Source of the DNA: DATAQC01 sp046263055
GTDB lineage: Bacteria > Actinomycetota > Acidimicrobiia > Acidimicrobiales > AC-14
Length of the DNA stretch: 40,572 nt
Direction: 5' to 3'
Assembly (NCBI GenBank): GCA_046263055.1
Contig: JBHELO010000042.1
Span: 1 to 40,572, forward strand
The notes beneath the pieces were generated by a model. The model was not told the origin of the DNA. It saw nothing but the letters and a program-made list of their open reading frames with translations, and ran no database searches. Positions 1-8,263 of this stretch are shown one piece after another; the stretch's first letter is position 1, and every line of letters starts with the position of its first letter. The position numbers were made by a program, and so were the translations under genes.

Positions 1-92
1 CCGCTGCTCGGCCGTCTTTCCAGCGGCGCTGCCGGGCGGTTCGCCTCCGAGGCTAGCGCATACCGCGCGTCATTTGGTGGACACCACACTAG
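1..92. repeat. Left copy of ~95-bp direct repeat flanking the YVTN gene
   Basis: Imperfect direct repeat of 3053-3150. Both copies start with CCGCTGCTCGGCCGTC, share GCTAGCGCATA and GCGCGTCATTTGGTGGACAC, and end in ACTAG. They differ by a few substitutions and small gaps, including about 6 bases near position 46. The left copy starts at base 1, so it may extend out of the window. Together the copies bracket the YVTN-repeat gene exactly. No transposase or integrase gene lies between them. Confidence 0.9.
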
Positions 93-122
93 TTCCCTCG
101 TCTCCCGGCATCAAGTAGGGAA
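93..122 (-). terminator. Weak stem-loop downstream of the YVTN gene
   Basis: TTCCCT (93-98) and AGGGAA (117-122) can pair across an 18-nt loop, a few bases past the stop codon of the minus-strand YVTN gene. There is no U-tract, so terminator function is only a guess. Confidence 0.25.
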
Positions 123-127
123 AGGAT

Positions 128-2677
128 CTACAGCCCAACGCACTGCCCCGACTTGGAGCTGGCGGTGTTGGGCTGTCCGGCGTTGGTGGGAGCCGGGGCG
201 TTGCCGGCGCACGCCAGGGCCTTGAAGACGTTGTTGGCCTTGACGACGTCGGTACCCACGGTGTTGTTGTTGACCGTCACGTTGCCGGAGACGATGTTGG
301 CCCCAAGGGTCAGCCCGGCGGTGTTTCCGGTCAGGGTCACGTCGCCCGCCACCCGGTTGAGGGCACAGCCGGTGGCCGGGTCACCGATGCGGATGGGCAC
401 GGTGGCGCCCGAGACGACGATGCCCTGGCCCGGAGTGGTGGACGGACCCGAGATTTGGGAGCCGCACACGCTGAAGAAGCTTGGTCCGTTGGCCACGATG
501 CCCCGGCTGATCTGGGAGTTGACCACCGTCAGCGACCCACCGGGGTTGACGGTCACCGGCCCCACCACCCGGGCGTTGGTGATGACCATGCTCTCACCGG
601 CGTTGACGGTGAGGGGGCCCAGGAAGTCGCCGGTGACGGTGCGGGTGGGAGGCGGCGGAGTGAAGGGGGCAATGACCACCGACTCATTCGCCGCCCCGCA
701 CGCGGAGGTGACGGGGTTGTTGTTGGCGTCGCCCGAATAGGAGGCGATGAAGCGGTAGGTGCCCGCTGCGGTGGGGGTGAAGGCGTCGGAGGTGGCAGAG
801 CCTGCCCCCACAGGGTTGGTGGAGGTGAAGACCTGGGTGGCGCAGCCGGCGTCGCTGAAGAGCTTGAACGTCACGCTGCCGGTGGGGCTGGAGCCCCCCG
901 AGACCGTGGCGGTGTCGCGCACCGGAGCGCCCAGCAGGTTGCCGGGCGATGCCTGGGTGGCGACGGTGGGGGTGGGCTTGGGTGCCGGGCCCATGGCCAC
1001 GCCGAAGGGGAAGGTGCCCACCACTATGGTGCCCACCACCGTGTTGGTGGCGGTGTTGATGACCGACACAGTGTTATCGCCGCTGTTCGTCACGTAGGCC
1101 CGGGTGCCGTCGGGGGTCACGGCCACCCCCTCGGGACCGGCGCCCACGGCCACGGTGGCCACCACCGTGTTGGTGGCGGTGTCGATCACCGACACGTCGT
1201 TCGAGTCGTAGTTGGCCACGTAGGCCCGGGTGCCGGCGGGGTTGACGGCCACGGCGGCGGGAGCGCCGTCCACAAACACGGTGGCCACCACCGTGTTGGT
1301 GGCGGTGTCGATCACCGACACGTCGTTCGAGCCCTGGTTTCCCACGTAGACACGGGTGCCGGCGGGGTTGACGGCCACGCCGATGGGACTGCCGTCCACG
1401 GCCACGGTGGCCACCACCGTGTTGGTGGCGGTGTCGATGACCGACACAGTGCTATCGAATTCGTTGGTCACGTAGGCACGGGTACCGTCGGGGGACACGG
1501 CCACCCCCTCGGGAATGAGCCCGACCGCCACGGTGGCCACCACCGTGTTGGTGGCGGTGTCGATCACCGACACAATGCCGTTGTTCGAGTCGCCGTTGGC
1601 CACGTAGGCCCGGGTGCCGGCGGGGTTGACGGCCACGGCGAAGGCACCGGCGGGGACGGCCACGATGGCCACCACCGTGTTGGTGGCGGTGTCGATGACC
1701 GACACGTCGTTCGAGTTGGCGTTAGCCACGTAGGCCCGGGTGCCGGCGGGGTTGACGGCCACGGCGATGGGAAAGGAGCCCACGGCCACGGTGGCCACCA
1801 CCGTGTTGGTGGCGGTGTCGATCACCGACACGGTGTTCGAGTTGGCGTTGGCCACGTAGGCCCGCGGGGACACGGCGGCCGGCGGCCGGGTGGTAGTGGT
1901 GGTCGACGGCTGTGTGGTGGTGGTCGACGGCTGTGTGGTGACGGAAACCGGCGTCGCGCCACAGGTCGACTGGCCCACGTAGAGGTCGCCCTTGGCGAAT
2001 GGGCCGTGGAGAACAAGGTGGACGGCGGTGACGGTGATGGACCCGTCCGGGTTGGTCGTCTGCTCGTTGAAGATGTAGGTGAACGACTCGTTGCTGGCGC
2101 CGACCACGATCGTGCCGTTGATGGCGAGGCCCACCGCCGGCATCGTCGGCACCGCCTGGGTGGCGGTGACGTTGCCGTTGGCGTCGGTGGCGGTGTCGAC
2201 GATGCCGCCGACAATCGTGGTGGAGGCGGTCACGCCCGTCTGGCTCGCCGTACAGGTGCTGGACGCGCTGGTGGCATGGAACTGGTTGACCCCGACCCCG
2301 ATGGCGTTGAGGGTGGCCGTGCTGGTCACCGACCCGGTGGGTCCTAGCGTGCCCTGGGTGCTGACGTCGACCCGGCCCGAGTTGAAGAAGACCGCCGGCC
2401 CCGCCCCCACGCTCTCCGACGGCTCGGTGGCTGTCACCGGAGCGGCGGAGCCACCCGCCGGCAGCGTGACCACGGGCCGGGGGCCGATTGCGGGTTGGGC
2501 GCCCCCGCCGAGCGTGATGTTCTGTGCCGATACGCCGAAGGCCCTACCGTTCACTGCGGTCACATCGGCGCTCGACGTCCCCATGAGCGCAAACCCGCCG
2601 GCAGTTGTCGCAACTGCCACGACCAGGGTGAAGACCCTCCGGTTCCTCAAGCTGCCCACAGACTTTTGTCCCGTCAT
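128..2677 (-). CDS. Secreted YVTN seven-bladed beta-propeller protein
   Basis: Predicted exported protein of 849 aa. I start it at ATG 2677 (MTGQKSVG...), which has a GGGAAGG ribosome site 8 nt upstream; the frame stays open further upstream but reads as non-protein. Residues 1-37 form a signal peptide (basic NRR, hydrophobic core, cut near SSA). A unique N-terminal domain follows, then a Thr/Pro/Gln-rich linker at about 250-268. Residues ~270-565 hold exactly seven YVTN-type blades of 42-44 aa, each with RAYVAN...VSVIDTATNTVVATV...GVAVNPAGT, enough to close a propeller. Then come an Ig-like domain (~570-670) and a Gly/Asn/Val-rich, beta-helix-like tail with several Cys. Such proteins are usually surface or extracellular binding proteins; the ligand is unknown. 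The gene is isolated and flanked by direct repeats. Confidence 0.88.
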   Translation of the reverse strand: MTGQKSVGSLRNRRVFTLVVAVATTAGGFALMGTSSADVTAVNGRAFGVSAQNITLGGGAQPAIGPRPVVTLPAGGSAAPVTATEPSESVGAGPAVFFNSGRVDVSTQGTLGPTGSVTSTATLNAIGVGVNQFHATSASSTCTASQTGVTASTTIVGGIVDTATDANGNVTATQAVPTMPAVGLAINGTIVVGASNESFTYIFNEQTTNPDGSITVTAVHLVLHGPFAKGDLYVGQSTCGATPVSVTTQPSTTTTQPSTTTTTRPPAAVSPRAYVANANSNTVSVIDTATNTVVATVAVGSFPIAVAVNPAGTRAYVANANSNDVSVIDTATNTVVAIVAVPAGAFAVAVNPAGTRAYVANGDSNNGIVSVIDTATNTVVATVAVGLIPEGVAVSPDGTRAYVTNEFDSTVSVIDTATNTVVATVAVDGSPIGVAVNPAGTRVYVGNQGSNDVSVIDTATNTVVATVFVDGAPAAVAVNPAGTRAYVANYDSNDVSVIDTATNTVVATVAVGAGPEGVAVTPDGTRAYVTNSGDNTVSVINTATNTVVGTIVVGTFPFGVAMGPAPKPTPTVATQASPGNLLGAPVRDTATVSGGSSPTGSVTFKLFSDAGCATQVFTSTNPVGAGSATSDAFTPTAAGTYRFIASYSGDANNNPVTSACGAANESVVIAPFTPPPPTRTVTGDFLGPLTVNAGESMVITNARVVGPVTVNPGGSLTVVNSQISRGIVANGPSFFSVCGSQISGPSTTPGQGIVVSGATVPIRIGDPATGCALNRVAGDVTLTGNTAGLTLGANIVSGNVTVNNNTVGTDVVKANNVFKALACAGNAPAPTNAGQPNTASSKSGQCVGL
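990..1868 (-). repeat. Seven tandem ~126-bp blade-encoding repeats
   Basis: The segment coding the propeller consists of seven tandem units of 126-132 bp with very high DNA identity. The block GTGTTGGTGGCGGTGTCGAT recurs nearly unchanged on the plus strand in each unit. Identity at DNA level, not only protein level, points to recent duplication or gene conversion and makes blade number prone to change. Confidence 0.9.
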
Positions 2678-3052
2678 GGTGAAGACCTTCCCAAAAATCG
2701 ACTCTGTGGATTTCCCGCGATCCGACGGCGCGCTAGGCACCGAGTGCCATGTTCCTGTGTCAGGTCCGGCTGGTCCGGAAAACGGTAGCGCATTCGCGAC
2801 GCCAGGTCCCCGACGGTTCCAACCCCCAAGCAGATCTACGCCGCTCCGCCCAGATTGGCCGCCCGGGCGGGGCCGAACGACCACGAAGCCACCTCCCCCG
2901 CCGGCACACGGGCCGGGAGGTCGGCGGCCAGCGCCTGGTGGGCCTTGAGGGCCTAAATGATCTGGAGGTGCTTGGTAGCGAAGGACTTGGGCGGGGGCGC
3001 ATCGGCGTGCCATTTCGTGCAGACGTATATTTAATGGCACTCAAGTTTCGGT
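2678..3052. other. Non-coding stretch upstream of the YVTN gene
   Basis: About 375 bp between the YVTN start and the right direct repeat. Open frames across it are low-complexity Arg/Pro-rich and are not credible proteins. It holds the YVTN ribosome site, a tandem GGTCCGG pair near 2762-2776 and an unusually A/T-rich patch near 3022-3050 with an inverted repeat (separate entry). It probably contains the promoter, but no convincing -35/-10 pair could be assigned. Confidence 0.6.
3008..3039. promoter_or_regulatory. Inverted repeat TGCCATT...AATGGCA
   Basis: TGCCATT (3008-3014) and AATGGCA (3033-3039) form a perfect 7-bp inverted repeat with an 18-nt spacer that includes an A/T-rich segment (GTATATTTAA), rare in this G/C-rich window. 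It lies upstream of the YVTN gene next to the right direct repeat. It could be an operator or part of the repeat-bounded element. Confidence 0.35.
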
Positions 3053-3150
3053 CCGCTGCTCGGCCGTCATTGCCAGCGGCGCTGCCGGGCGGTTCGCCAT
3101 GCCTCCGGGGCTAGCGCATAACGCGCGTCATTTGGTGGACACTACACTAG
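3053..3150. repeat. Right copy of ~95-bp direct repeat
   Basis: Second copy of the repeat at 1-92. Its last part overlaps the 3' end of the NrfD-like gene: the stop codon (3128-3130) and the last six codons (SVVSTK) lie inside the repeat. The left copy has the same potential ending, so the repeat may have supplied or duplicated the end of that gene. Confidence 0.9.
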
Positions 3151-4036
3151 CTGCCGCCCGCCGGCGCTGGGGCCCGATGGTGGCTGCCGGGTCACGGGCC
3201 GACTCCACCCCCGCGGCGGCCACGCAGAACCGCTCGCAGACGGCGCCGGCCAGGACCATCGTGGCGCCCGCCACCGCGGCCAGACGTCGGCGGCGCCCGA
3301 GCGACAGCACCAGGGCGGTACCGCCGACGCTGAGGCCCTTGGCCCAGGAGGCCAAGGCGTGGGCCCGCCCGCCGGCCGTGTAGGGCCGGGACGACTCGGG
3401 GTGGGCCCGCTCCATCACCTGGCTGGCCGTGCCCTCCACGAGGACGCCGGCCGCCATCAGCCGCCGGGCGGGGCCGGCGGCGGCCGGCGGCGACAGGGCC
3501 ACCGCCGCCGCGCCGGCACTGGCCGCCGCGCTGCCGGCGAAGACGAAGGGCAGCTCCCGCCGGGCCCCGTGCCACGCCGGCACCGCGGTGTCGGCCACCA
3601 GCACTGCGGTGTAGGTGCACATCACCGGGCCCAGGGCGCCGGCCACCACTTCCAGGGCCCGGCCGGCTCCGGGCGCCAACCCGGTGAGGTCGCAGGCGGC
3701 AGCCCCGAGCACGGCGGGGGCGAAGGCGGAGATCACCCACGTGCCCACGCTCATGGGCGACGTGGGCTTGGCCACCCGCAGCATGTGCAGGAACCGCTCG
3801 GGCTTGCCCAGGTCGGCCACCAGCAGGGCGGGGCTGGCGGCCGCCCCCAAGGCGCCGCCCACCAGGGCCCGCCGGGCCAGGGCGTGGTGGCCGGCCAGGC
3901 GGGCGCCGAGCGCCAGGGTGGCCGACGCCCCGGCCAGGCCGCCGGTGAAGAAATAGGCGGGGACCGGCCACTTCCAGACCGGCGCCTTGAGGATCGGCCG
4001 GTCGTAGTACGTGCGGACCTCGGCGTCGGGAACCAT
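3128..4036 (-). CDS. NrfD/PsrC-like membrane subunit of formate dehydrogenase
   Basis: 302-aa integral membrane protein from ATG 4036 (MVPDAEVRTYYDRPILKAPV). It contains the typical NrfD/polysulfide-reductase start (YDRPILKAPVWKWPVPAYFF) and repeated hydrophobic helices, with LADLGKPERFLHMLRV between helices, as in this family. The expected role is quinone-facing membrane anchor passing electrons between the FdhB Fe-S subunit and the quinone pool. It is the third gene of fdhA-fdhB-nrfD, about 95 bp after the fdhB stop. The upstream frame is open but low complexity, so I reject longer starts. The final residues are encoded inside the right direct repeat, so the C-terminus may be altered from the ancestral one. 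Confidence 0.88.
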   Translation of the reverse strand: MVPDAEVRTYYDRPILKAPVWKWPVPAYFFTGGLAGASATLALGARLAGHHALARRALVGGALGAAASPALLVADLGKPERFLHMLRVAKPTSPMSVGTWVISAFAPAVLGAAACDLTGLAPGAGRALEVVAGALGPVMCTYTAVLVADTAVPAWHGARRELPFVFAGSAAASAGAAAVALSPPAAAGPARRLMAAGVLVEGTASQVMERAHPESSRPYTAGGRAHALASWAKGLSVGGTALVLSLGRRRRLAAVAGATMVLAGAVCERFCVAAAGVESARDPAATIGPQRRRAAASVVSTK

Positions 4037-4070
4037 CGCCGCCTCGCCGCCGCCTCGCCGCCGGCGCCCG

Positions 4071-4135
4071 CCGCCGCCCGCCGGCGCGGTGACCCCCGCC
4101 CCCCCCGCCTCGCCGCCGCCCGCCGGCGCGGTCAC
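4071..4135. repeat. Short tandem duplication between fdhB and nrfD
   Basis: A 23-bp G/C-rich segment at 4071-4093 recurs with one difference at 4113-4135, 42 bp later, and similarity continues beyond it. The second copy includes the fdhB stop codon. It looks like replication slippage that lengthened the fdhB-nrfD spacer. Confidence 0.6.
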
Positions 4136-5010
4136 CCTCGCCCCCGGCGCCGGCCCCCGGCCACGGAGGCGGCCACCGAGGCCACGACGGCCAAGGCCGC
4201 CGCCCCGGCGGCGGCCCACATGGCCCCGAGGTCCCGCGTCGGCACCACCGGGTCGGGCGGCAGGCCGTACACCTCGGGCTCGTCGAGCAGGAGGAAGAAG
4301 GCGCCCAGGCCGCCCACGCCGTCGCCCGGGTCCTCGCCGTACAGCCGGGCCTCCGGCCGGCCCGCCTCCCGCAGCTCTCCCACCCGCTCGGCGGCATGGG
4401 CCCGCAGCTCCTCCAGCGGCCCGAACTGGATGGACTTGGTTGGGCAGGCCTGGGCACACGCCGGCTCCATGCCGGCGCCGATGCGGTCGTAGCAGAGGGT
4501 GCACTTCCAGACCCGGCCGTCGTCCTTGCGCTGGTCGATCACGCCGAAGGGGCAGGCGGGCACGCAGTACCCGCACCCGTTGCACACGTCCTCCTGGACC
4601 ACCACCGTGCCGAACTCGGTCCGGAAGAGGGCGCCGGTGGGGCACACCTCCAGGCACCCGGCCCGGGTGCAGTGCTTGCAGACGTCCGACGACATGAGCC
4701 AGCGGATGTCGCCGGAAGCGACGCCGGGGAACGACGGGGCCGCCGCCGACGCCGCCTCCTGGCCGTTCGGGAAGGCCTCCGAGGGAGCGACGCCCGCCCG
4801 GACGCGCTGCTCGACGAAGGCCACGTGGCGCCAGGTGTCGGCCCCCAGGCCGCCGGTGTTGTCGTAGGACGTGCCCAGGAAGTTGAGCCCGTCCTCGGGC
4901 ACCGAGTTCCACTCCTTGCAGGCCACCTCGCACGCCTTGCAGCCGATGCAGATCGACGTGTCGGTGAAGAAGCCCATGCGGGGCGGGTGCTCCTCCCACC
5001 GCTCGCTCAT
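4132..5010 (-). CDS. Formate dehydrogenase iron-sulfur (beta) subunit
   Basis: 292 aa from ATG 5010 (MSERWEEHPPRMGFFTDTS). Four Cys clusters typical of FdnH/FdoH/HybA-type ferredoxin subunits are visible: CIGCKACEVAC, CKHCTRAGCLEVCP, CNGCGYCVPACP and CTLCYDRIG...CAQACP, predicting four [4Fe-4S] clusters. One hydrophobic helix near the C-terminus (LGAMWAAAGAAALAVVASV) should tether it to the membrane beside the NrfD-like subunit. Its start overlaps the fdhA stop by 4 bp (ATGA), so translation is coupled. Role: electron wire from the FdhA active site to the membrane subunit. Confidence 0.95.
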   Translation of the reverse strand: MSERWEEHPPRMGFFTDTSICIGCKACEVACKEWNSVPEDGLNFLGTSYDNTGGLGADTWRHVAFVEQRVRAGVAPSEAFPNGQEAASAAAPSFPGVASGDIRWLMSSDVCKHCTRAGCLEVCPTGALFRTEFGTVVVQEDVCNGCGYCVPACPFGVIDQRKDDGRVWKCTLCYDRIGAGMEPACAQACPTKSIQFGPLEELRAHAAERVGELREAGRPEARLYGEDPGDGVGGLGAFFLLLDEPEVYGLPPDPVVPTRDLGAMWAAAGAAALAVVASVAASVAGGRRRGRG

Positions 5011-8000
5011 GAGCCGTTCACCGGGATCCCGGCCCGCGCCTGGTAGTCCTCGACCAGGCGGTCGAGGGCGGGCCCCCGGGGCCGCCGCCCGGGGCGGATG
5101 TCGCACGACGCCGCCTTGCTCTCCTGGATGTGCACGTTGGGGTCGAGCACCACCGACGACAGGTCGTTGGCCGAGTCCCCCGTGGACAGGCCCCGGCGGC
5201 CCCAGTGGTAGGGGATGCCCACCTGGTGCAGGGTCCGGCCCTGGACCACCAGCGGCTTCATGCGCTCGGTCACCATCACCCGGGCCTCGATGGCCGACCG
5301 GGCGGTGACGACGGTGGCCCACCCGGCGTGCTCCAGGCCCCGCTCGGCGGCCAGCTCGGGGCTGACCTCCACGAAGGCCTGGGGCTGCAGCTCGGACAGG
5401 TAGGCCAGGAAGCGGCTCATGCCCCCGGCGGTGTGGTGCTCGGTCAGCCGGTAGGTGGTGAACACGTAGGGGTAGACGCCGGCCCCGGGCTCGCCTGCGC
5501 TCGGTCCGTACCGGTTCCCCCGGCGGGCGAAGACCTGGCGGACGGGGTTCGACTGCTGGGCGTACAGGGGGTTGGTGAAGGGCGACTCCTGGGGCTCGTA
5601 ATGGGCCGGGAGCGGTCCGTCCACCAGCCCGCTGGGGGCGAACAGCCAGCCATGGCCGTCGCCCTGCATCACGAACGGCTGGTCGCCCCGGAGGGCCTTC
5701 TCGGCGGTGGCCCCCTCTGGTGGCACGTAGTCGGGGCGCATGTCGGCCACGAAGTCGGGCACGTCCTCGCCCGTCCACGTGCCGGCGTCCTCGTCCCACC
5801 AGACGTAGCGCTTGCGCTCCGACCACGGGCGACCTTCGGGGTCGGCCGACGCCCGGTTGTAGATGATGCGGCGGTTCATGGGCCAGGCCCAGCCCCACTC
5901 CGGCGCCACCCACGACTGCTCCCACCCCGGGCGGCGGCGGGCGGCCTGGTTCACCTCGTCGGCGTAGACGCCGGAGTAGATCCAGCACCCGCAGGCCGTG
6001 GACCCGTCGGCCTTGAGGGCCGTGTAGCCGGACACCGCCTTCCCCTCGCCGTCCCAGCCGCTGACCTCCCGCAGGATTGCGTCGGCGCTCGGTTCGGCCT
6101 GGGAGCCGGAGGTCGGGTAGTCCCACGTGAGGTCGAGCACGGGCCGGTCCCGCGCCTCGGTGGACGTCGCCAGCTTCTCCCGGATGATGCGCCCGAGGTG
6201 AAAGTAGAACCACAGGTCGGAGCGGCAGTCGCCCGGGGGCTCCACCGCGGTGTGGTGCCACTGCAGGAGGCGCTGGGTGTTGGTGAAGCTCCCGTCCTTC
6301 TCGGTGTGGGCGGCGGCGGGGAGGAAGAAGACCTCGGTGCCGATGTCGGTGGGCTTGATGGCTCCCGTCTCCACCTCCGTCGAGTCGTACCAGAAGGCGG
6401 CCGTCTCGATCTCCACCAGGTCCCGTACGACGAGCCAGTCCAGCGAGGCCAGGCCCTGGGCCTGCAGGCGCCCGTTGGCCGATCCCACGACCGGGTTCTC
6501 ACCCACCACGAAGAAGCCCTTGACCTTGCCGGCGATCATGTCCAGCACCGTCTGGTAATGCGAGTGGTCGCCGGTGATGCGGGGCAGGTAGCCGAAGCAG
6601 AAGTCGTTGTCGGCGGTGGCGGCGTCGCCCCACCAGGCCTTGAGCAGGCTCACCATGTAGGCGTCCAGGTGGCCCCAGAAGCCGGCGGGGATGCCGTTGG
6701 TCTCCACGAACTCGGCCAGGTCGGCGGACGCCTTGGCGTGGGGCATCGGGATGTAGCCGGGCAGGATGTTGTAGAGGGTGGGTATGTCGGTGGAGCCCTG
6801 GATGCTGGCGTGGCCCCGCAGGGCGAGAATCCCGCCGCCCGGCCGCCCGATGTTCCCCAACAGGAGCTGGATGATGGCGGCGGTGCGGATGTACTGCACG
6901 CCCACCGAGTAGACGAAGGCCGAGGTGCGCTCGCGGCCCGAGCTCTCGCACAGGGCGTCGGCCACCGCCAGCAGCGTCTCCTCGCGGACGCCGCACACCT
7001 CGGCCACCATCTCGGGTGTGTAGCGGGCGAAGTGGCGCTTGAGGATCTGGTAGACGCACCGGGGGTGCTCGAGGGTCGGGTCCTGGTCGGGCGGCTCACC
7101 CCCCTGGGACTTGGAGCCGTGGCCCTGGCCCTCGCCCATGGCCGTGTGCTCCCGCTGGCCGGCGGCGGCGGGAGCCTCCATGCCCGAGTAGCGCCACGTG
7201 CTCGGGTCGTAGGACCGGGTCTCGGGGTCGTACCCGGAGAACAGGCCGTCGAGGTCCTCGGTGTCCCGGAAGGTCTCGTCCACGATGGTGGCGGCGTTGG
7301 TGTAGGCCACCACGTACTCCCGGAACTCCCGCCCGGTGGTGAGGATCCGGTTGACTATCCCGCCGAGGAAGACGATGTCCGAGCCCGCCCGCAGCGGCAC
7401 GTGGAGGTCGGCCAGGGCGCTGGTGCGGGTGAATCGGGGGTCGACGTGGATGACCTTCGCGCCCCGCGCCTTGGCCTCCATCACCCACTGGAAGCCCACC
7501 GGGTGGCACTCCGCCATGTTGGAGCCCTGGATGACGATGCAGTCGGCGTTCTGGAGGTCCTGCTGGAAGGTGGTGGCCCCGCCCCGGCCGAACGAGGTCC
7601 CCAAACTGGGGACGGTGGAGGAGTGTCAGATGCGGGCCTGGTTCTCCACCTGCACCGCCCCGAGGGCGGTGTACAGCTTCTTCATCAGGTAGTTCTCCTC
7701 GTTGTCGAGGGTGGCCCCGCCCAGGCTGGCGATGCCCAGGGTGCGCCGCAGGGTCAGGTCCTCGGCCTCGTCGCCCTCCTGCCAGGTGGCGGCCCGGGTG
7801 GCGATGACCCGGTCGGCGATGCGGTCCATGGCCTCGTCGAGAGACAGGTGCTCCCACTCGGTCCCATAAGGCCGGCGGTACTTCACCTTCAGCTCGCGGC
7901 CCGGGTTGGTGACGAGGGACAGGCTGGCCGAGCCCTTGGGGCACAGGCGGCCGCGGGAGATAGGGCTGGCGGGGTCGCCCTCCACCTGGACCACCTTCTC

Positions 8001-8195
8001 GTCCTTGACGAAGACCCGCTGACCGCACCCCACCGCGCAGTACGGGCAGACCGACGGCACCACCCGGTCGGCCGTCTCGGTGCGGGGGGTGAGCATGGCG
8101 GAGCGCTCGGACTGGGCGGCCCGGCCCAGGGCCAGGGGATCGCCCGACAGCTGGCGCAGCACCGGCCACGACCCGATCCGCTTCCCGACACCCAT
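5007..8195 (-). CDS. fdhA: Selenocysteine formate dehydrogenase catalytic (alpha) subunit
   Basis: 1062 aa if the in-frame TGA at 7628-7626 is read as Sec (residue 190); the frame is open on both sides. It oxidises formate to CO2 at a Mo/W bis-MGD centre. The N-terminal Fe-S motif is CPYCAVGCGQ...GRLCPKG. The Sec context ENQARI-U-HSSTV matches the active-site ARI/V-U-H of FdnG/FdhF-type enzymes, and conserved blocks follow (FGRGG, ECHPVGFQWVMEAK, GNIGRPGGG, PLRAGSD). Start at ATG 8195 is set by GGGAGG 4 nt upstream. No twin-arginine signal is present at the N-terminus, so the subunit is probably cytoplasmic. A Gly/Gln/His-rich insert lies at about residues 340-370. It overlaps fdhB by 4 bp. 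Without Sec decoding it would appear as two fragments. Confidence 0.93.
7597..7628 (-). promoter_or_regulatory. Sec UGA codon and SECIS-like hairpin in fdhA
   Basis: The minus strand reads UGA (7628-7626), 12 nt, then a perfect 6-bp stem GUCCCC (7613-7608) / GGGGAC (7602-7597) closed by the loop AGUUU. Bacterial SECIS elements recognised by SelB sit about 11 nt after UGA with a short stem and a small loop containing a GU pair of bases; this fits. Spacing and loop were read by eye. Confidence 0.85.
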
Positions 8196-8263
8196 GGAGC
8201 CTCCCTGTCCGGTGCACGACTGGAAGCCCCCTCCGGCCGCCACGCTAGTACCGTCGCCGGCCA

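Noticed and set aside
455..2347. Long plus-strand open frame rich in Gly/His
   Set aside because: Antisense shadow of the repetitive YVTN gene; composition follows the repeat, no ribosome site or family features.
3053..3150. Calling the ~95-bp repeats insertion-sequence ends
   Set aside because: They are direct, not inverted, and no transposase or remnant lies between them; kept as direct repeats of unknown origin.
7605..7625. fdhA as a pseudogene or two separate genes
   Set aside because: The TGA lies exactly at the family Sec position, frame is kept on both sides and a SECIS-like hairpin follows, so readthrough is a better explanation than disruption.
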